A DNA stretch of 64,000 nucleotides from Paenarthrobacter sp. GOM3 (lineage in GTDB: Bacteria > Actinomycetota > Actinomycetes > Actinomycetales > Micrococcaceae): assembly GCF_018215265.2 (NCBI RefSeq), contig NZ_CP136562.1, positions 4,216,001-4,280,000 of the forward strand, in the 5' to 3' direction. Positions within the stretch are counted from its first letter, which is position 1. The number at the start of each line of letters is the position of its first letter. The translations under genes were made by a program, and so were the position numbers. Shown here one piece after another: positions 1 to 9,818 of the stretch. The notes beneath the pieces were generated by a model, which was not told the origin of the DNA, did not search any database, and was given only the letters and a program-made list of their open reading frames with translations.

Positions 1-2584
<2,584 letters not shown>

Positions 2585-2607
2585 CCACAACCTCGTGCGG
2601 GGCCGAA

Positions 2608-2643
2608 CGCCCGACGGCGGCCTCCCGCCGTCGGGCGCTTTCG
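2608..2643 (+). terminator. Rho-independent terminator after the amidohydrolase gene
   Basis: A perfect 13-bp GC-rich stem (arms 2608-2620 and 2625-2637) with a 4-base loop, followed by CTTTCG. It lies 24 bases after the amidohydrolase stop and before the next plus-strand gene. Confidence 0.8.
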
Positions 2644-2714
2644 TTACGGGAGGCGCCGTCCACACGTGACCTACGGAACTGCGGCCAGCGGCCCCACAAG
2701 GCACAATGGAATGC

Positions 2715-3299
2715 ATGACCCGCACAACTTTCGCCCTCATCCGCCATGGCCAGACCGATTGGAACGCGGAGCGGCGGTTGCAGGGCTCCACAGATATCCC
2801 GCTCAACGACGTCGGTCGCGGCCAGGCGCGCGACGCGGTGGCTGCCTTGTCGGACCAGCACTGGGATGTGGTGGTCTCTTCACCTCTGGGCCGCGCCGCC
2901 GAGACCGCGGAGATCATTGCCGAGGGTCTGGGACTCACTGTTTCGCGGCTCGTTCCGGACCTTATTGAGCGCAGTTTTGGCCCCGCAGAAGGCTTGCAGG
3001 CGGGCCCCGAGTTGGAGGCCCTGCGCATTCCCGGCGGCTTCCGCGGAGGTGAGAGTGATGACGACGCCGCCGCCCGCGGCTTGGCGGCATTGGAGTCATT
3101 GGCCGTTGAGTTCGCTGGAAAGCGCGTCCTGGTGGTTGCGCATGGCACCCTGATTCGGTTGACGCTCAATCGCGCAATCGGCCGGACGCTGGACAGCGTC
3201 CAGAACGCTGTCCTGAACCTGGCCCACCACCAGGTCACGGACGGGTGGCAGCTGGAATACTTCAATGGCGAACGGGTCACAGCTGACATCGACGCCTGA
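2715..3299 (+). CDS. Histidine phosphatase family protein (phosphoglycerate mutase-like)
   Basis: A small cytosolic phosphatase of the histidine phosphatase superfamily. The phospho-accepting RHG motif is at the N-terminus (TTFALIRHGQTDWN), followed by RLQGSTDIPLNDVGRGQA. The second conserved His is in VLVVAHGTLIRL, and an Arg/Glu-containing LIERSFGPAEG segment lies between. This is the set expected for GpmB/CobC-type phosphatases of about 195 residues. An ATG nine bases upstream (2706) is in frame, but homologues of this type begin at MTRTTF, so 2715 was chosen. The physiological substrate is not predictable. A short weak hairpin (3300-3320) lies just past the stop, between this gene and the convergent one. 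Confidence 0.85.
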   Translation: MTRTTFALIRHGQTDWNAERRLQGSTDIPLNDVGRGQARDAVAALSDQHWDVVVSSPLGRAAETAEIIAEGLGLTVSRLVPDLIERSFGPAEGLQAGPELEALRIPGGFRGGESDDDAAARGLAALESLAVEFAGKRVLVVAHGTLIRLTLNRAIGRTLDSVQNAVLNLAHHQVTDGWQLEYFNGERVTADIDA

Positions 3300-3323
3300 G
3301 TTCAGGGGCCAGCCCCGAACAAA

Positions 3324-3608
3324 CTACCGAGCCTGAAGCCGCGCTTTAAGCTGCTCGGCATAGTCCCCATAGGCTGCCGCGATCTCTTCCAGGTCCACAG
3401 TCTGTGGAAAGTCGATCACCGGCTGGTGCTCGGCCAGGTAGGTGGTGGTTTCCTCAACTACCAGCTGCTCATCGAAGCTGTCCAAGCCGGCTTCCGCGAG
3501 GAAGTCTGGGTTGGTGTGTACCAGGGATTCCCCGGTTTGCCCTTCGGATCTCCAGCGCACCAGGTATTCGTTCTGGTTCACGGGCTCGATGTCGAATGTC
3601 TTCTCCAT
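3324..3608 (-). CDS. Hypothetical acidic protein, 94 aa
   Basis: A small soluble acidic protein with no motif that I recognise. It starts MEKTFDIEPVNQNEYLVRW and ends in a helical stretch (YGDYAEQLKARLQAR). There are no membrane segments, signal peptide or cysteine motifs. It is read on the minus strand 28 bases downstream of the TetR gene, so it may be co-transcribed with it, and it is convergent with the histidine phosphatase gene. Gene status is supported by clean spacing to both neighbours and normal composition. Function is unknown. Confidence 0.6.
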   Translation of the reverse strand: MEKTFDIEPVNQNEYLVRWRSEGQTGESLVHTNPDFLAEAGLDSFDEQLVVEETTTYLAEHQPVIDFPQTVDLEEIAAAYGDYAEQLKARLQAR

Positions 3609-3636
3609 GGAAGCAGCCTAACTTGTCAGGATGCTG

Positions 3637-4269
3637 CTACTTCCCGGCCCGGGCTCCGATTAACCCGCAAAGAGTCTCCGCATTGATTCCCAGGAGGGCG
3701 GCCGCAAGGCTTCCCATCAGGTCCAGGACGGACTCGCTGCTGGCACTTCCGGCCAGCACATCCATCACCAGACCGTCCTCCTGCGCAACAAGGGTGCGGG
3801 CGATTTTGGCTGGATCCAAAAGCGGTGAGAACTCTCCGGAGTGGGTTCCGGCGTCGATAATGTCGCGGTAGACGCGCTCCTGGGCACGGGTGAGTTCCTC
3901 TTGGATCCCTCGCTGTTGGGCGTCCCGGAGCATGTGGGGCCAATACTCGTACAGGATGCGGGAAACGTCGTCATCCAATCCCGCCGTTGTGCCAGCGCTG
4001 ATAACGGCAGCCAATCGCGCCGTGGCACTCATGTCAGGCTCAAGGGCTTCTGCGATCTTTTCAAGGAAGCGGTCTGATGAGGCGCTTACGGCCGCGGCGA
4101 CGATCTCCGCATGGCTGCCGAAGTAGTAGAGCACAGCGTTTGCAGCCATACCCGCCTCGGCGGCAATGGCGCGAAGCGTGGCCCCCTCAGCGCCGTCACG
4201 TGCAGCTACGGCCTGCGCCGCGGCGATGATCTCCCGCCGCCTGATGTCCTTCTTGTCCATCTTGGCCAT
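3637..4269 (-). CDS. TetR-family transcriptional regulator
   Basis: A 210-residue TetR regulator. The N-terminal helix-turn-helix runs through IIAAAQAVAARDGAEGATLRAIAAEAGMAANAVLYYFGSHAEI, the typical TetR pattern ending in YYF. The C-terminal helical domain would bind the inducer. The start at 4269 (MAKMDKKD) is chosen over 4284 because an AGGGGG ribosome site lies eight bases before it. It is divergent from the APC permease gene, and the intergenic region holds a perfect palindrome that is very probably its operator. It is therefore expected to repress both itself and the permease-nitrilase operon. The inducer is unknown; by context it could be an amine, amino acid or amide. Confidence 0.9.
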   Translation of the reverse strand: MAKMDKKDIRRREIIAAAQAVAARDGAEGATLRAIAAEAGMAANAVLYYFGSHAEIVAAAVSASSDRFLEKIAEALEPDMSATARLAAVISAGTTAGLDDDVSRILYEYWPHMLRDAQQRGIQEELTRAQERVYRDIIDAGTHSGEFSPLLDPAKIARTLVAQEDGLVMDVLAGSASSESVLDLMGSLAAALLGINAETLCGLIGARAGK

Positions 4270-4316
4270 GGCCAGCCCCCTCATTGATACCTGTTGACTT
4301 TGAGTCTAGACAGGTA

Positions 4317-4348
4317 TTGAATGGCATTCAAATTTGAATGCCATTCAA
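4317..4348. promoter_or_regulatory. Double TetR operator (perfect 32-bp palindrome)
   Basis: A perfect palindrome centred between 4332 and 4333. It is made of two 15-base near-palindromes, TTGAATGGCATTCAA (4317-4331) and TTGAATGCCATTCAA (4334-4348), separated by AT. Each alone can hold one TetR dimer, so two dimers may bind side by side. A plausible plus-strand promoter (TTGACT at 4294-4299, then TTGAAT at 4317-4322 after 17 bases) runs into the operator, so binding would block the permease promoter. It lies between divergent TetR and APC permease genes. Confidence 0.85.
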
Positions 4349-4373
4349 ATTACCGATTCAATGAGGAGTCTCC

Positions 4374-5909
4374 ATGCCACAACCGCGTTCCGTACCTTTA
4401 CTTAGGGCTGAGCCGCCATCCAAGGGCCTGAAAGCCGGGTCCATCGGAATCGGCCCCACGGTCGCCCTGGGCCTCGCCGCCGTCGCGCCGGCCTACAGCC
4501 TGGCCGTGACACTTGGCTTCGTAGTCCTGGCCGTCGGATCGAGCACTCCGGCAGCCTTTCTGCTCGGCTTCCTGCCGATCCTGTTTACGGCGTTGGCCTT
4601 CCGTGACCTGAACAAGGAAATGCCCGACTGCGGCGGGGTATTCGTCTGGATCACACGCATCTTCGGTCCGGTGGCAGGCTGGTTCCTGGGCGGATGGGTT
4701 CCCCAGATGGCCACCCTCATTGCCAGCGCAGCCTTGGCCCAGGTGGCCACCACTTATCTCCTTACCTTCCTCGGCCTGGCGTCGTTAGCCGCCGAACCGG
4801 TTGCCGTCGCAGCCATTGCCTGCGGGTTGATCGCCTTGAGCGCCTACATCGCAGACAGGGGCATCGAACTGTCAGCCTGGGTACAGTACGCGTTAATAGC
4901 CTTGCAGTTGTTGGCACTGGGAGGCTTCGGCATCTCCGCTTTCAGTGCCATGGCCTCGGGCCATGCATTGGCGGGAGCCGAACAGCCCAGCCTTGACTGG
5001 TTCAACCCGTTCGCATCCGGTGACGTATCCGGGCTGATTTCCGGAGTTATCCTTTGCCTCTTCATCTACTGGGGCTGGGATGCACTAATAGCGGTAAACG
5101 AAGAAACCGTTGACAGCAAGGGAACGCCGGGCAAGGCCGTCATCATCACCACGGTCATCTTGTTGTTCTTTTACGTCATGACCGCGTCCGCCGCCGTCGG
5201 CTTTGCGGGAACGGCAGGCATCACCGATCCCGGCACTGTCTCGGATGTCCTCACAGTCCTCGGCCCCCAAGCCGCGGGCGAGGTGTTCGGCCACGTGATA
5301 ATCCTGGCCGTAGGCCTGTCAGCGCTCGCAGCCCTGATGACCGTAGCGGTAAGCACTCCCCGCACCTGGCTCAGCATGGGCACCTACAAGGCCCTTCCCC
5401 ACGAGACCACCAAAATGCACCCAAGGAGGGGAACACCCCGTACCTCAATCACATGGTGGGCACTTATCACCATCGTCATCACAGTGCTGCTGTCAGCCAT
5501 CAACGCGAACTTTATTGGCCTGGCAATACTCTCTGTTGGGCTGATGATCGCCGCCTACTATGCAGCGACAGCACTGGCCTCGGTGGTGTACTTTGCGCCG
5601 CTGATGCGTGCGTCGCCCTCCGCCCTGGTTTTCCAAGGGATTCTCCCTGGGCTAGGCGCACTCTTGATGGTTGGTGCGTTTGCGTACAGCGCAGTGGACA
5701 TGATTTCCCCCGAGTATGCGGGGCTGTCATGGCTGGGCATCGGCTCAGTCTTCTGGATCGGCGTGGGGGCATTGGCACTTGGCCTCGTGGTTACGGTCGC
5801 CATCCGGCCAAGGTTCCGCCCGTTCTTTTCCGGTCAAACCATCCCTCGCGGGAACGTCAGAACCCGCCATGAACTTCCCGCGATTCTCAACAATGAAACC
5901 GAGGCCTAA
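4374..5909 (+). CDS. APC-family amino acid/amine permease
   Basis: A 511-residue integral membrane transporter of the amino acid-polyamine-organocation superfamily, the usual length for about 12 membrane helices. The first helix contains the typical IGIGPTVALGLAAVAPAYSLAV unwound Gly-rich region, and a hydrophilic GGVFVWITRIFGPVAGWFLGGW loop follows, as in APC members. AGGAG lies eight bases upstream of the ATG. The next gene (nitrilase family) begins at the base after its stop, so the two form an operon for taking up and hydrolysing a nitrogen compound. Expression is probably controlled by the divergent TetR protein through the palindrome just upstream. The substrate is not known. Confidence 0.9.
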   Translation: MPQPRSVPLLRAEPPSKGLKAGSIGIGPTVALGLAAVAPAYSLAVTLGFVVLAVGSSTPAAFLLGFLPILFTALAFRDLNKEMPDCGGVFVWITRIFGPVAGWFLGGWVPQMATLIASAALAQVATTYLLTFLGLASLAAEPVAVAAIACGLIALSAYIADRGIELSAWVQYALIALQLLALGGFGISAFSAMASGHALAGAEQPSLDWFNPFASGDVSGLISGVILCLFIYWGWDALIAVNEETVDSKGTPGKAVIITTVILLFFYVMTASAAVGFAGTAGITDPGTVSDVLTVLGPQAAGEVFGHVIILAVGLSALAALMTVAVSTPRTWLSMGTYKALPHETTKMHPRRGTPRTSITWWALITIVITVLLSAINANFIGLAILSVGLMIAAYYAATALASVVYFAPLMRASPSALVFQGILPGLGALLMVGAFAYSAVDMISPEYAGLSWLGIGSVFWIGVGALALGLVVTVAIRPRFRPFFSGQTIPRGNVRTRHELPAILNNETEA

Positions 5910-6818
5910 GTGCGCATCCTGTCCGTCGCAGCAATCCAGACGACCCCCGTCCCCAACGATCCCGAGGCAACATGGGCGCGCTTTGCAGCCCAGGCTGAGT
6001 CAGCCAAGAAGCTGGGTCCCGAGGTTGATGTCATCGTGGTTCCGGAACTGCTGCTCTCCGCCCCCGGAGAGTTCCTGATACCGGATCCCGACGCCGAGAC
6101 CCGTTCAGCCGCGCCGATCCCCAGCCCACTCACGGATCGCGTCTCAGCGCTGGCGCAAAAGCTGGATGTGTGGCTTGTGCCGGGTTCACTTCTGGAGACC
6201 GATGGCGGGAAAACCTATAACACCGCCATCGCCGTGTCGCCGGCAGGTGAAATCGTGGCCCGCTACCGGAAGCTCTTCCCGTGGCGCCCCTTCGAAACCA
6301 CCACTCCCGGCAATTCCTTCGTGACCTTCGATATCCCCGGCTGCGGACGCATCGGCTTGGCCATCTGCTTTGACGGCAGCTTCCCCGAGGTCGCGCGCCA
6401 GCTGGCCTGGCTCGGAGCAGAAGTCATCATCCAACCCACTCTCACCACCACGCGAGACAGGGCCATGGAGATAGTCATGTCGCAGGCCAACGCCTTCGCC
6501 AACCAGATCTACGTGGTGAACCTGAACGGCGCGTCACCGTCCGGTGTGGGCGAGAGCACCATCGTGGACCCCGAGGGCACCATCATGCAGCAGGCACGGG
6601 GTGGGGAGGAGATCCTCTTCGCGGTCCTGGACCTGGACCGAGTCAGCCAACTCCGACGCTATGGAACCCACGGCATCAACCGACCTTGGGCCCAACTCAG
6701 GGACCAGGAAGGCCTGCTGTCCTTCCCCATGTTCGGAGGCGCACACTTCCAGTCACCGGGCTGGGCTACGGACTCGGCCACGGGCCGTGCAACGACTCCG
6801 GTGCAAGCAGTCCCTTAA
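5910..6818 (+). CDS. Carbon-nitrogen hydrolase (nitrilase superfamily)
   Basis: A 302-residue enzyme of the nitrilase superfamily with the full catalytic triad: Glu46 in VVPELLLS, Lys121 in YRKLFPW and Cys153 in GLAICFDGSFPE. The Cys is followed by DGSFPE, not the CWE/CYD contexts of true nitrilases, which favours an amidase or carbamoyl hydrolase. It starts with GTG directly after the permease stop, with no intergenic gap. The likely role is hydrolysis of an amide imported by the APC permease, releasing ammonia or an acid in the cytosol. A strong terminator lies eight bases after the stop. The exact substrate is unknown. Confidence 0.85.
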   Translation: MRILSVAAIQTTPVPNDPEATWARFAAQAESAKKLGPEVDVIVVPELLLSAPGEFLIPDPDAETRSAAPIPSPLTDRVSALAQKLDVWLVPGSLLETDGGKTYNTAIAVSPAGEIVARYRKLFPWRPFETTTPGNSFVTFDIPGCGRIGLAICFDGSFPEVARQLAWLGAEVIIQPTLTTTRDRAMEIVMSQANAFANQIYVVNLNGASPSGVGESTIVDPEGTIMQQARGGEEILFAVLDLDRVSQLRRYGTHGINRPWAQLRDQEGLLSFPMFGGAHFQSPGWATDSATGRATTPVQAVP

Positions 6819-6825
6819 ACCAAGG

Positions 6826-6863
6826 AAAGGCACGACGGCGGAAGGTCGCCGTCGTGCCTTTGT
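6826..6863 (+). terminator. Rho-independent terminator after the nitrilase gene
   Basis: A perfect 15-bp stem (6826-6840 with 6847-6861) and a 6-base loop, followed by a short T-rich stretch (TTTGTT). It is symmetrical enough to also stop the convergent minus-strand gene at 6897. Confidence 0.85.
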
Positions 6864-6896
6864 TGCCTTAACCTCGGCTGCTGAACCTGCGGTCGA

Positions 6897-7127
6897 TTAG
6901 ACCTCGGGGCGCCGTTCAACCACGGTCGCCGGTGCCGTGCGCCGCTCAACGACCGTCCGACGGGTCCTGTTGGACATGGCGATGGAGATGATCAGGCCAA
7001 TGACGCCTACCACTATCAGGATGTAACCAACCAGGACCTGATCCAGGAAGGGGATGAGTCCGGGGGCGAGTGCGAAGGCCAGGATGGCGCCGATGGCGAT
7101 CAGGGCAATGGAAGAACCGATTCTCAT
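6897..7127 (-). CDS. DUF6458-type small membrane protein, 76 aa
   Basis: A 76-residue protein with two hydrophobic helices (about residues 5-24 and 32-51) joined by a short PGLIPFLDQ turn, then a basic Arg-rich tail (SNRTRRTVVERR twice in related form). This layout and the MRIGSSIALIAIGAILAFAL start match the DUF6458 family of small actinobacterial membrane proteins. The start at 7127 is set by GAGGAG a few bases upstream; the frame remains open further upstream but without that support. Function is unknown. It is a single gene, convergent with the nitrilase gene. Confidence 0.8.
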   Translation of the reverse strand: MRIGSSIALIAIGAILAFALAPGLIPFLDQVLVGYILIVVGVIGLIISIAMSNRTRRTVVERRTAPATVVERRPEV

Positions 7128-7236
7128 AGCGTGCTCCTCATGTTTGTCCAGCGCGAGGTCAATGCCCCCGGCCGGATTCGTATCATCAGGATACTTATCT
7201 TTAGTCGCTCCCACCAGCACCAACTGAACGCCAGAT

Positions 7237-8136
7237 TCAGCGCCCGAATCGGGCCGCCAGCCGGGCGATTGCATCCTCCGGGGTGGGAACCGGCCCAAAG
7301 ACCTGCCCCTGGCGGGTGGTGTTGGCAACGTATTTTCCCGTGTCCCACCACGCGACCATGCTCGCCATGTCACTCACCAACGGGATGACTTTTGAGGTGA
7401 CCCTGCCCAGGCCAATGAGCAAGGGCTCGGGCATTGCCATGACCTTGACCGGCTTATCGGAGTGCTTCTCAACCAGTGACGCCACCTCGAGGATGCTGAC
7501 TGGACGGGTCCAGCCGATATCGATCCTTTCCCCAGAGGCAACGTCGGCGTCCACGGCCTCCGCCAGGTAACCTGCAAGGTCGCTGGCGAGAACGAAAGTG
7601 AGTGGCACATCCTTGGAACCCATCCAGTTGAGCCGCCCCTTGTCGAAGGGGTTCCCGCCACCCATGGTGGCCACTTGGTCAAAGAAGGCCCCCGGCCGGA
7701 GTGCAACGAAAGGCACTCCCAGTTCCTCCAGCTTGTCCTCGGCAAGTTTCTTGTTCCAGAAGTGCGGGATCTGCGGCGTCTGGTCGCTGGTGACGATGCT
7801 GATGAGAACGAACCGCGGCACCCCGGCGTACTTGGCCGCAACCGCGAGGTTGCTGTTGCCGTAGGTATCGATGGCTTTGGCGTTCTTGTCGTTCCGCGTA
7901 TACCCGGCGGCCGTCGAGACGACGGCGGACACGCCCGTCATCGCGGTGATCAGCGAGCCGGCGTCGAGCATGTCGCCTCGGACTACTTCCACGCCCTTCG
8001 CTTCAAGCTTCGCCGCGCTGGACTTTGGCCGGACCAGTGCGCGGACCTTCTTGCTGCGCTTGAGCAGCTCGTCAACCACTTGGCCACCCAGGAAACCGGT
8101 GGCGCCAACTACGAGGACAGGCAGATCGTCAGCCAT
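7237..8136 (-). CDS. NmrA-like NAD(P)-binding oxidoreductase (atypical SDR)
   Basis: A 299-residue atypical short-chain dehydrogenase with the Rossmann motif GATGFLGG at residues 11-18, close to the N-terminus (MADDLPVLVV). It carries a VRALVRPKSSAAKL segment that reads the adenine-ribose phosphate, a SAVVSTAAGY strand and a PRFVLIS strand. The usual YxxxK catalytic pair is not obvious, which fits the NmrA/NAD(P)H-sensor branch more than a classical SDR. The start at 8136 follows GGGAG; an upstream in-frame start at 8175 lacks it. It is a single gene, divergent from the XRE-cupin regulator. The role could be redox sensing or reduction of a small molecule. Confidence 0.8.
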   Translation of the reverse strand: MADDLPVLVVGATGFLGGQVVDELLKRSKKVRALVRPKSSAAKLEAKGVEVVRGDMLDAGSLITAMTGVSAVVSTAAGYTRNDKNAKAIDTYGNSNLAVAAKYAGVPRFVLISIVTSDQTPQIPHFWNKKLAEDKLEELGVPFVALRPGAFFDQVATMGGGNPFDKGRLNWMGSKDVPLTFVLASDLAGYLAEAVDADVASGERIDIGWTRPVSILEVASLVEKHSDKPVKVMAMPEPLLIGLGRVTSKVIPLVSDMASMVAWWDTGKYVANTTRQGQVFGPVPTPEDAIARLAARFGR

Positions 8137-8219
8137 GGATTCTCCCGGGAGTAGTTCCTGGCTCATTGGTAGCACGACCGCCCACGCGAGGCCAGACCTG
8201 CCAGCTTAGTTGCATGCGT

Positions 8220-8241
8220 TGCACTATGAGTGCACTATGAT
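8220..8241 (+). promoter_or_regulatory. Operator and -10 region of the XRE-cupin gene
   Basis: TGCACT-ATG-AGTGCA (8220-8234) is an exact inverted repeat with 6-base arms. TGCACTATGA is present twice in tandem (8220-8229 and 8231-8240), with TGCACTTATG following. TATGAT at 8236-8241 is a good -10 box and lies only six bases before the ATG at 8248. This suggests a leaderless transcript and autoregulation by the encoded HTH protein. Confidence 0.6.
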
Positions 8242-8247
8242 GCACTT

Positions 8248-8850
8248 ATGGATGAAAGCACCACAACGTTGTCCTTGGCCATCGGCGCCAGGGTCAGGCA
8301 GGAGCGCCAAGCCCGCGGCTGGACCCTGGATCAACTGGCCGAAGCCGCGGACGTGAGCCGCAGGATGATCGTCAACGTGGAACAGGGAGCAGCGAATCCC
8401 AGCGTGGGAACGCTGTTGAGGATCAGTGACGCCCTGGGCGTCGGACTGCCTGCGCTGGTGGAACCTCCACGCCCGAAACCCGTGAAAATCACCCGCAAGG
8501 GCCAGGGCGCCACCCTTTGGACCAGCGGACAAGGCGGCCGTGGAACGTTGGTGGCTGGCACCGAGTCTCCGGACGTGGTTGAACTCTGGGACTGGACGCT
8601 CGGCCCGGAGGACAGCCATGCCAGTGAGGCCCACGCATCCGGAACCAAGGAACTCCTGCAGGTCCTGGGCGGGGCGGTCACCGTGGACGTCGCAGGCCAG
8701 GTCACGACCCTCCAAGCCGGGGACGCCATGACCTTCCCCGGAGACGTGGCGCATTCCTACGCCAACCTGGGCACAGAACCAGCCCGGTTCTCCCTTGCGG
8801 TATTCGAACCCGGAGTGGGTTCGGGGCATCGGCAGGAGGCCGGCTCATGA
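8248..8850 (+). CDS. XRE-family regulator with C-terminal cupin sensor
   Basis: A 200-residue regulator. An XRE/Cro-type helix-turn-helix covers about residues 11-67 (RQERQARGWTLDQLAEAADVSRRMIVNVEQG). A cupin barrel covers about 110-185, ending in AGDAMTFPGDVAHSYANLG with the expected His and Glu-type ligand positions. ATG 8248 is chosen over GTG 8230 because the latter lies inside the operator repeats. No ribosome site precedes it, and a -10 box ends six bases upstream, so the mRNA is probably leaderless. Its last four bases overlap the start of the EamA exporter, so it is co-translated with and probably controls that exporter. The cupin ligand is unknown. Confidence 0.88.
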   Translation: MDESTTTLSLAIGARVRQERQARGWTLDQLAEAADVSRRMIVNVEQGAANPSVGTLLRISDALGVGLPALVEPPRPKPVKITRKGQGATLWTSGQGGRGTLVAGTESPDVVELWDWTLGPEDSHASEAHASGTKELLQVLGGAVTVDVAGQVTTLQAGDAMTFPGDVAHSYANLGTEPARFSLAVFEPGVGSGHRQEAGS

Positions 8851-9773
8851 GTTCCCGCAAGCGCAGTTCCGTTCCACCGTGGATGCTTGCCGTGGCAGCG
8901 ATGATCTCGGTGCAACTGAGCTCTTCCCTGTCCGTAGGGCTCATCGCCGAGGTGGGTCCTGCCGGAACGGCCTGGTTGAGGCTGACCATGGGCGCGATCA
9001 TCTTCCTGGCCATCGCCCGGCCTCCGCTGCGATCGGTTCGACGGAACGACATCCCCACCCTGCTGGGGCTCGGCGTCGCAACCGGCCTCATGACCATCAT
9101 GTTCCTCGCCGCCATCGAGCGCATCCCACTCGGCACCACGGTAGCCATCGAATTCCTCGGACCCCTGACGGTCGCCGCCGTCCTCAGCCGGAACCGGCGC
9201 GCCCTGGCATGGCCGGCGCTGGCCTTGGCTGGCGTTGTGTTGCTGACCGAGCCCTGGCAGGGCAGCATCGACCCTCTCGGCGTGCTGTTCGCGGCCATTG
9301 CCGCCGCAGGCTGGGGCGCCTACATACTCCTGACGCAGCGGATCGGGGATCGCTTTACCGGGATCGGTGCGCTCTCCCTTACCGTTCCGGTTGCTGCGGT
9401 CACCACCGCAATTGTGGGTATCCCGCAGGCCGCCGGAAACCTGAGTCCCACGGTCCTACTGGGCGCGCTGGGGGTGGCCATACTGATGCCTGTCCTTCCG
9501 TTCATTCTGGAACTCACGGCACTGCGTCGCATGACATCCGCCGCATTTGGCACGCTGATGTCCTTGGAACCGGCCTTCGGGGTGCTCCTCGGACTCGTGG
9601 TGCTGCACCAGCAACCCTCCGTGATCCAGTTCCTGGGCATCACCTTGGTGGTGGTTGCCGGGGCCGCGGCACAACGCGGCGGCGACAGGAACCCACCAGC
9701 ACTGATCGAACCCGGGATCAGCGGGCCGGCCCCGGAAACAGCAATCACCGGCGGTTCCGACAGTAAATCCTGA
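8847..9773 (+). CDS. EamA/DMT-family exporter (RhtA-like)
   Basis: A 308-residue drug/metabolite transporter with ten predicted membrane helices in two EamA repeats; the second repeat begins near GALGVAILMPVLPFILELTALRRMTSAAFGTLMSLEPAFGVLLGL. The pattern MTSAAFGTLMSLEPAFG is characteristic of RhtA-like threonine/homoserine exporters. The start ATG overlaps the regulator stop (ATGA, 8847-8850). The pairing of an XRE-cupin regulator with a DMT exporter suggests inducible export of an amino acid or related metabolite. The substrate is inferred only from the family. Confidence 0.87.
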   Translation: MSSRKRSSVPPWMLAVAAMISVQLSSSLSVGLIAEVGPAGTAWLRLTMGAIIFLAIARPPLRSVRRNDIPTLLGLGVATGLMTIMFLAAIERIPLGTTVAIEFLGPLTVAAVLSRNRRALAWPALALAGVVLLTEPWQGSIDPLGVLFAAIAAAGWGAYILLTQRIGDRFTGIGALSLTVPVAAVTTAIVGIPQAAGNLSPTVLLGALGVAILMPVLPFILELTALRRMTSAAFGTLMSLEPAFGVLLGLVVLHQQPSVIQFLGITLVVVAGAAAQRGGDRNPPALIEPGISGPAPETAITGGSDSKS

Positions 9774-9818
9774 CGGGCGTGCAAAGCCTCCCCAGCGACG
9801 CGGGCTAGGATCGGTTCC

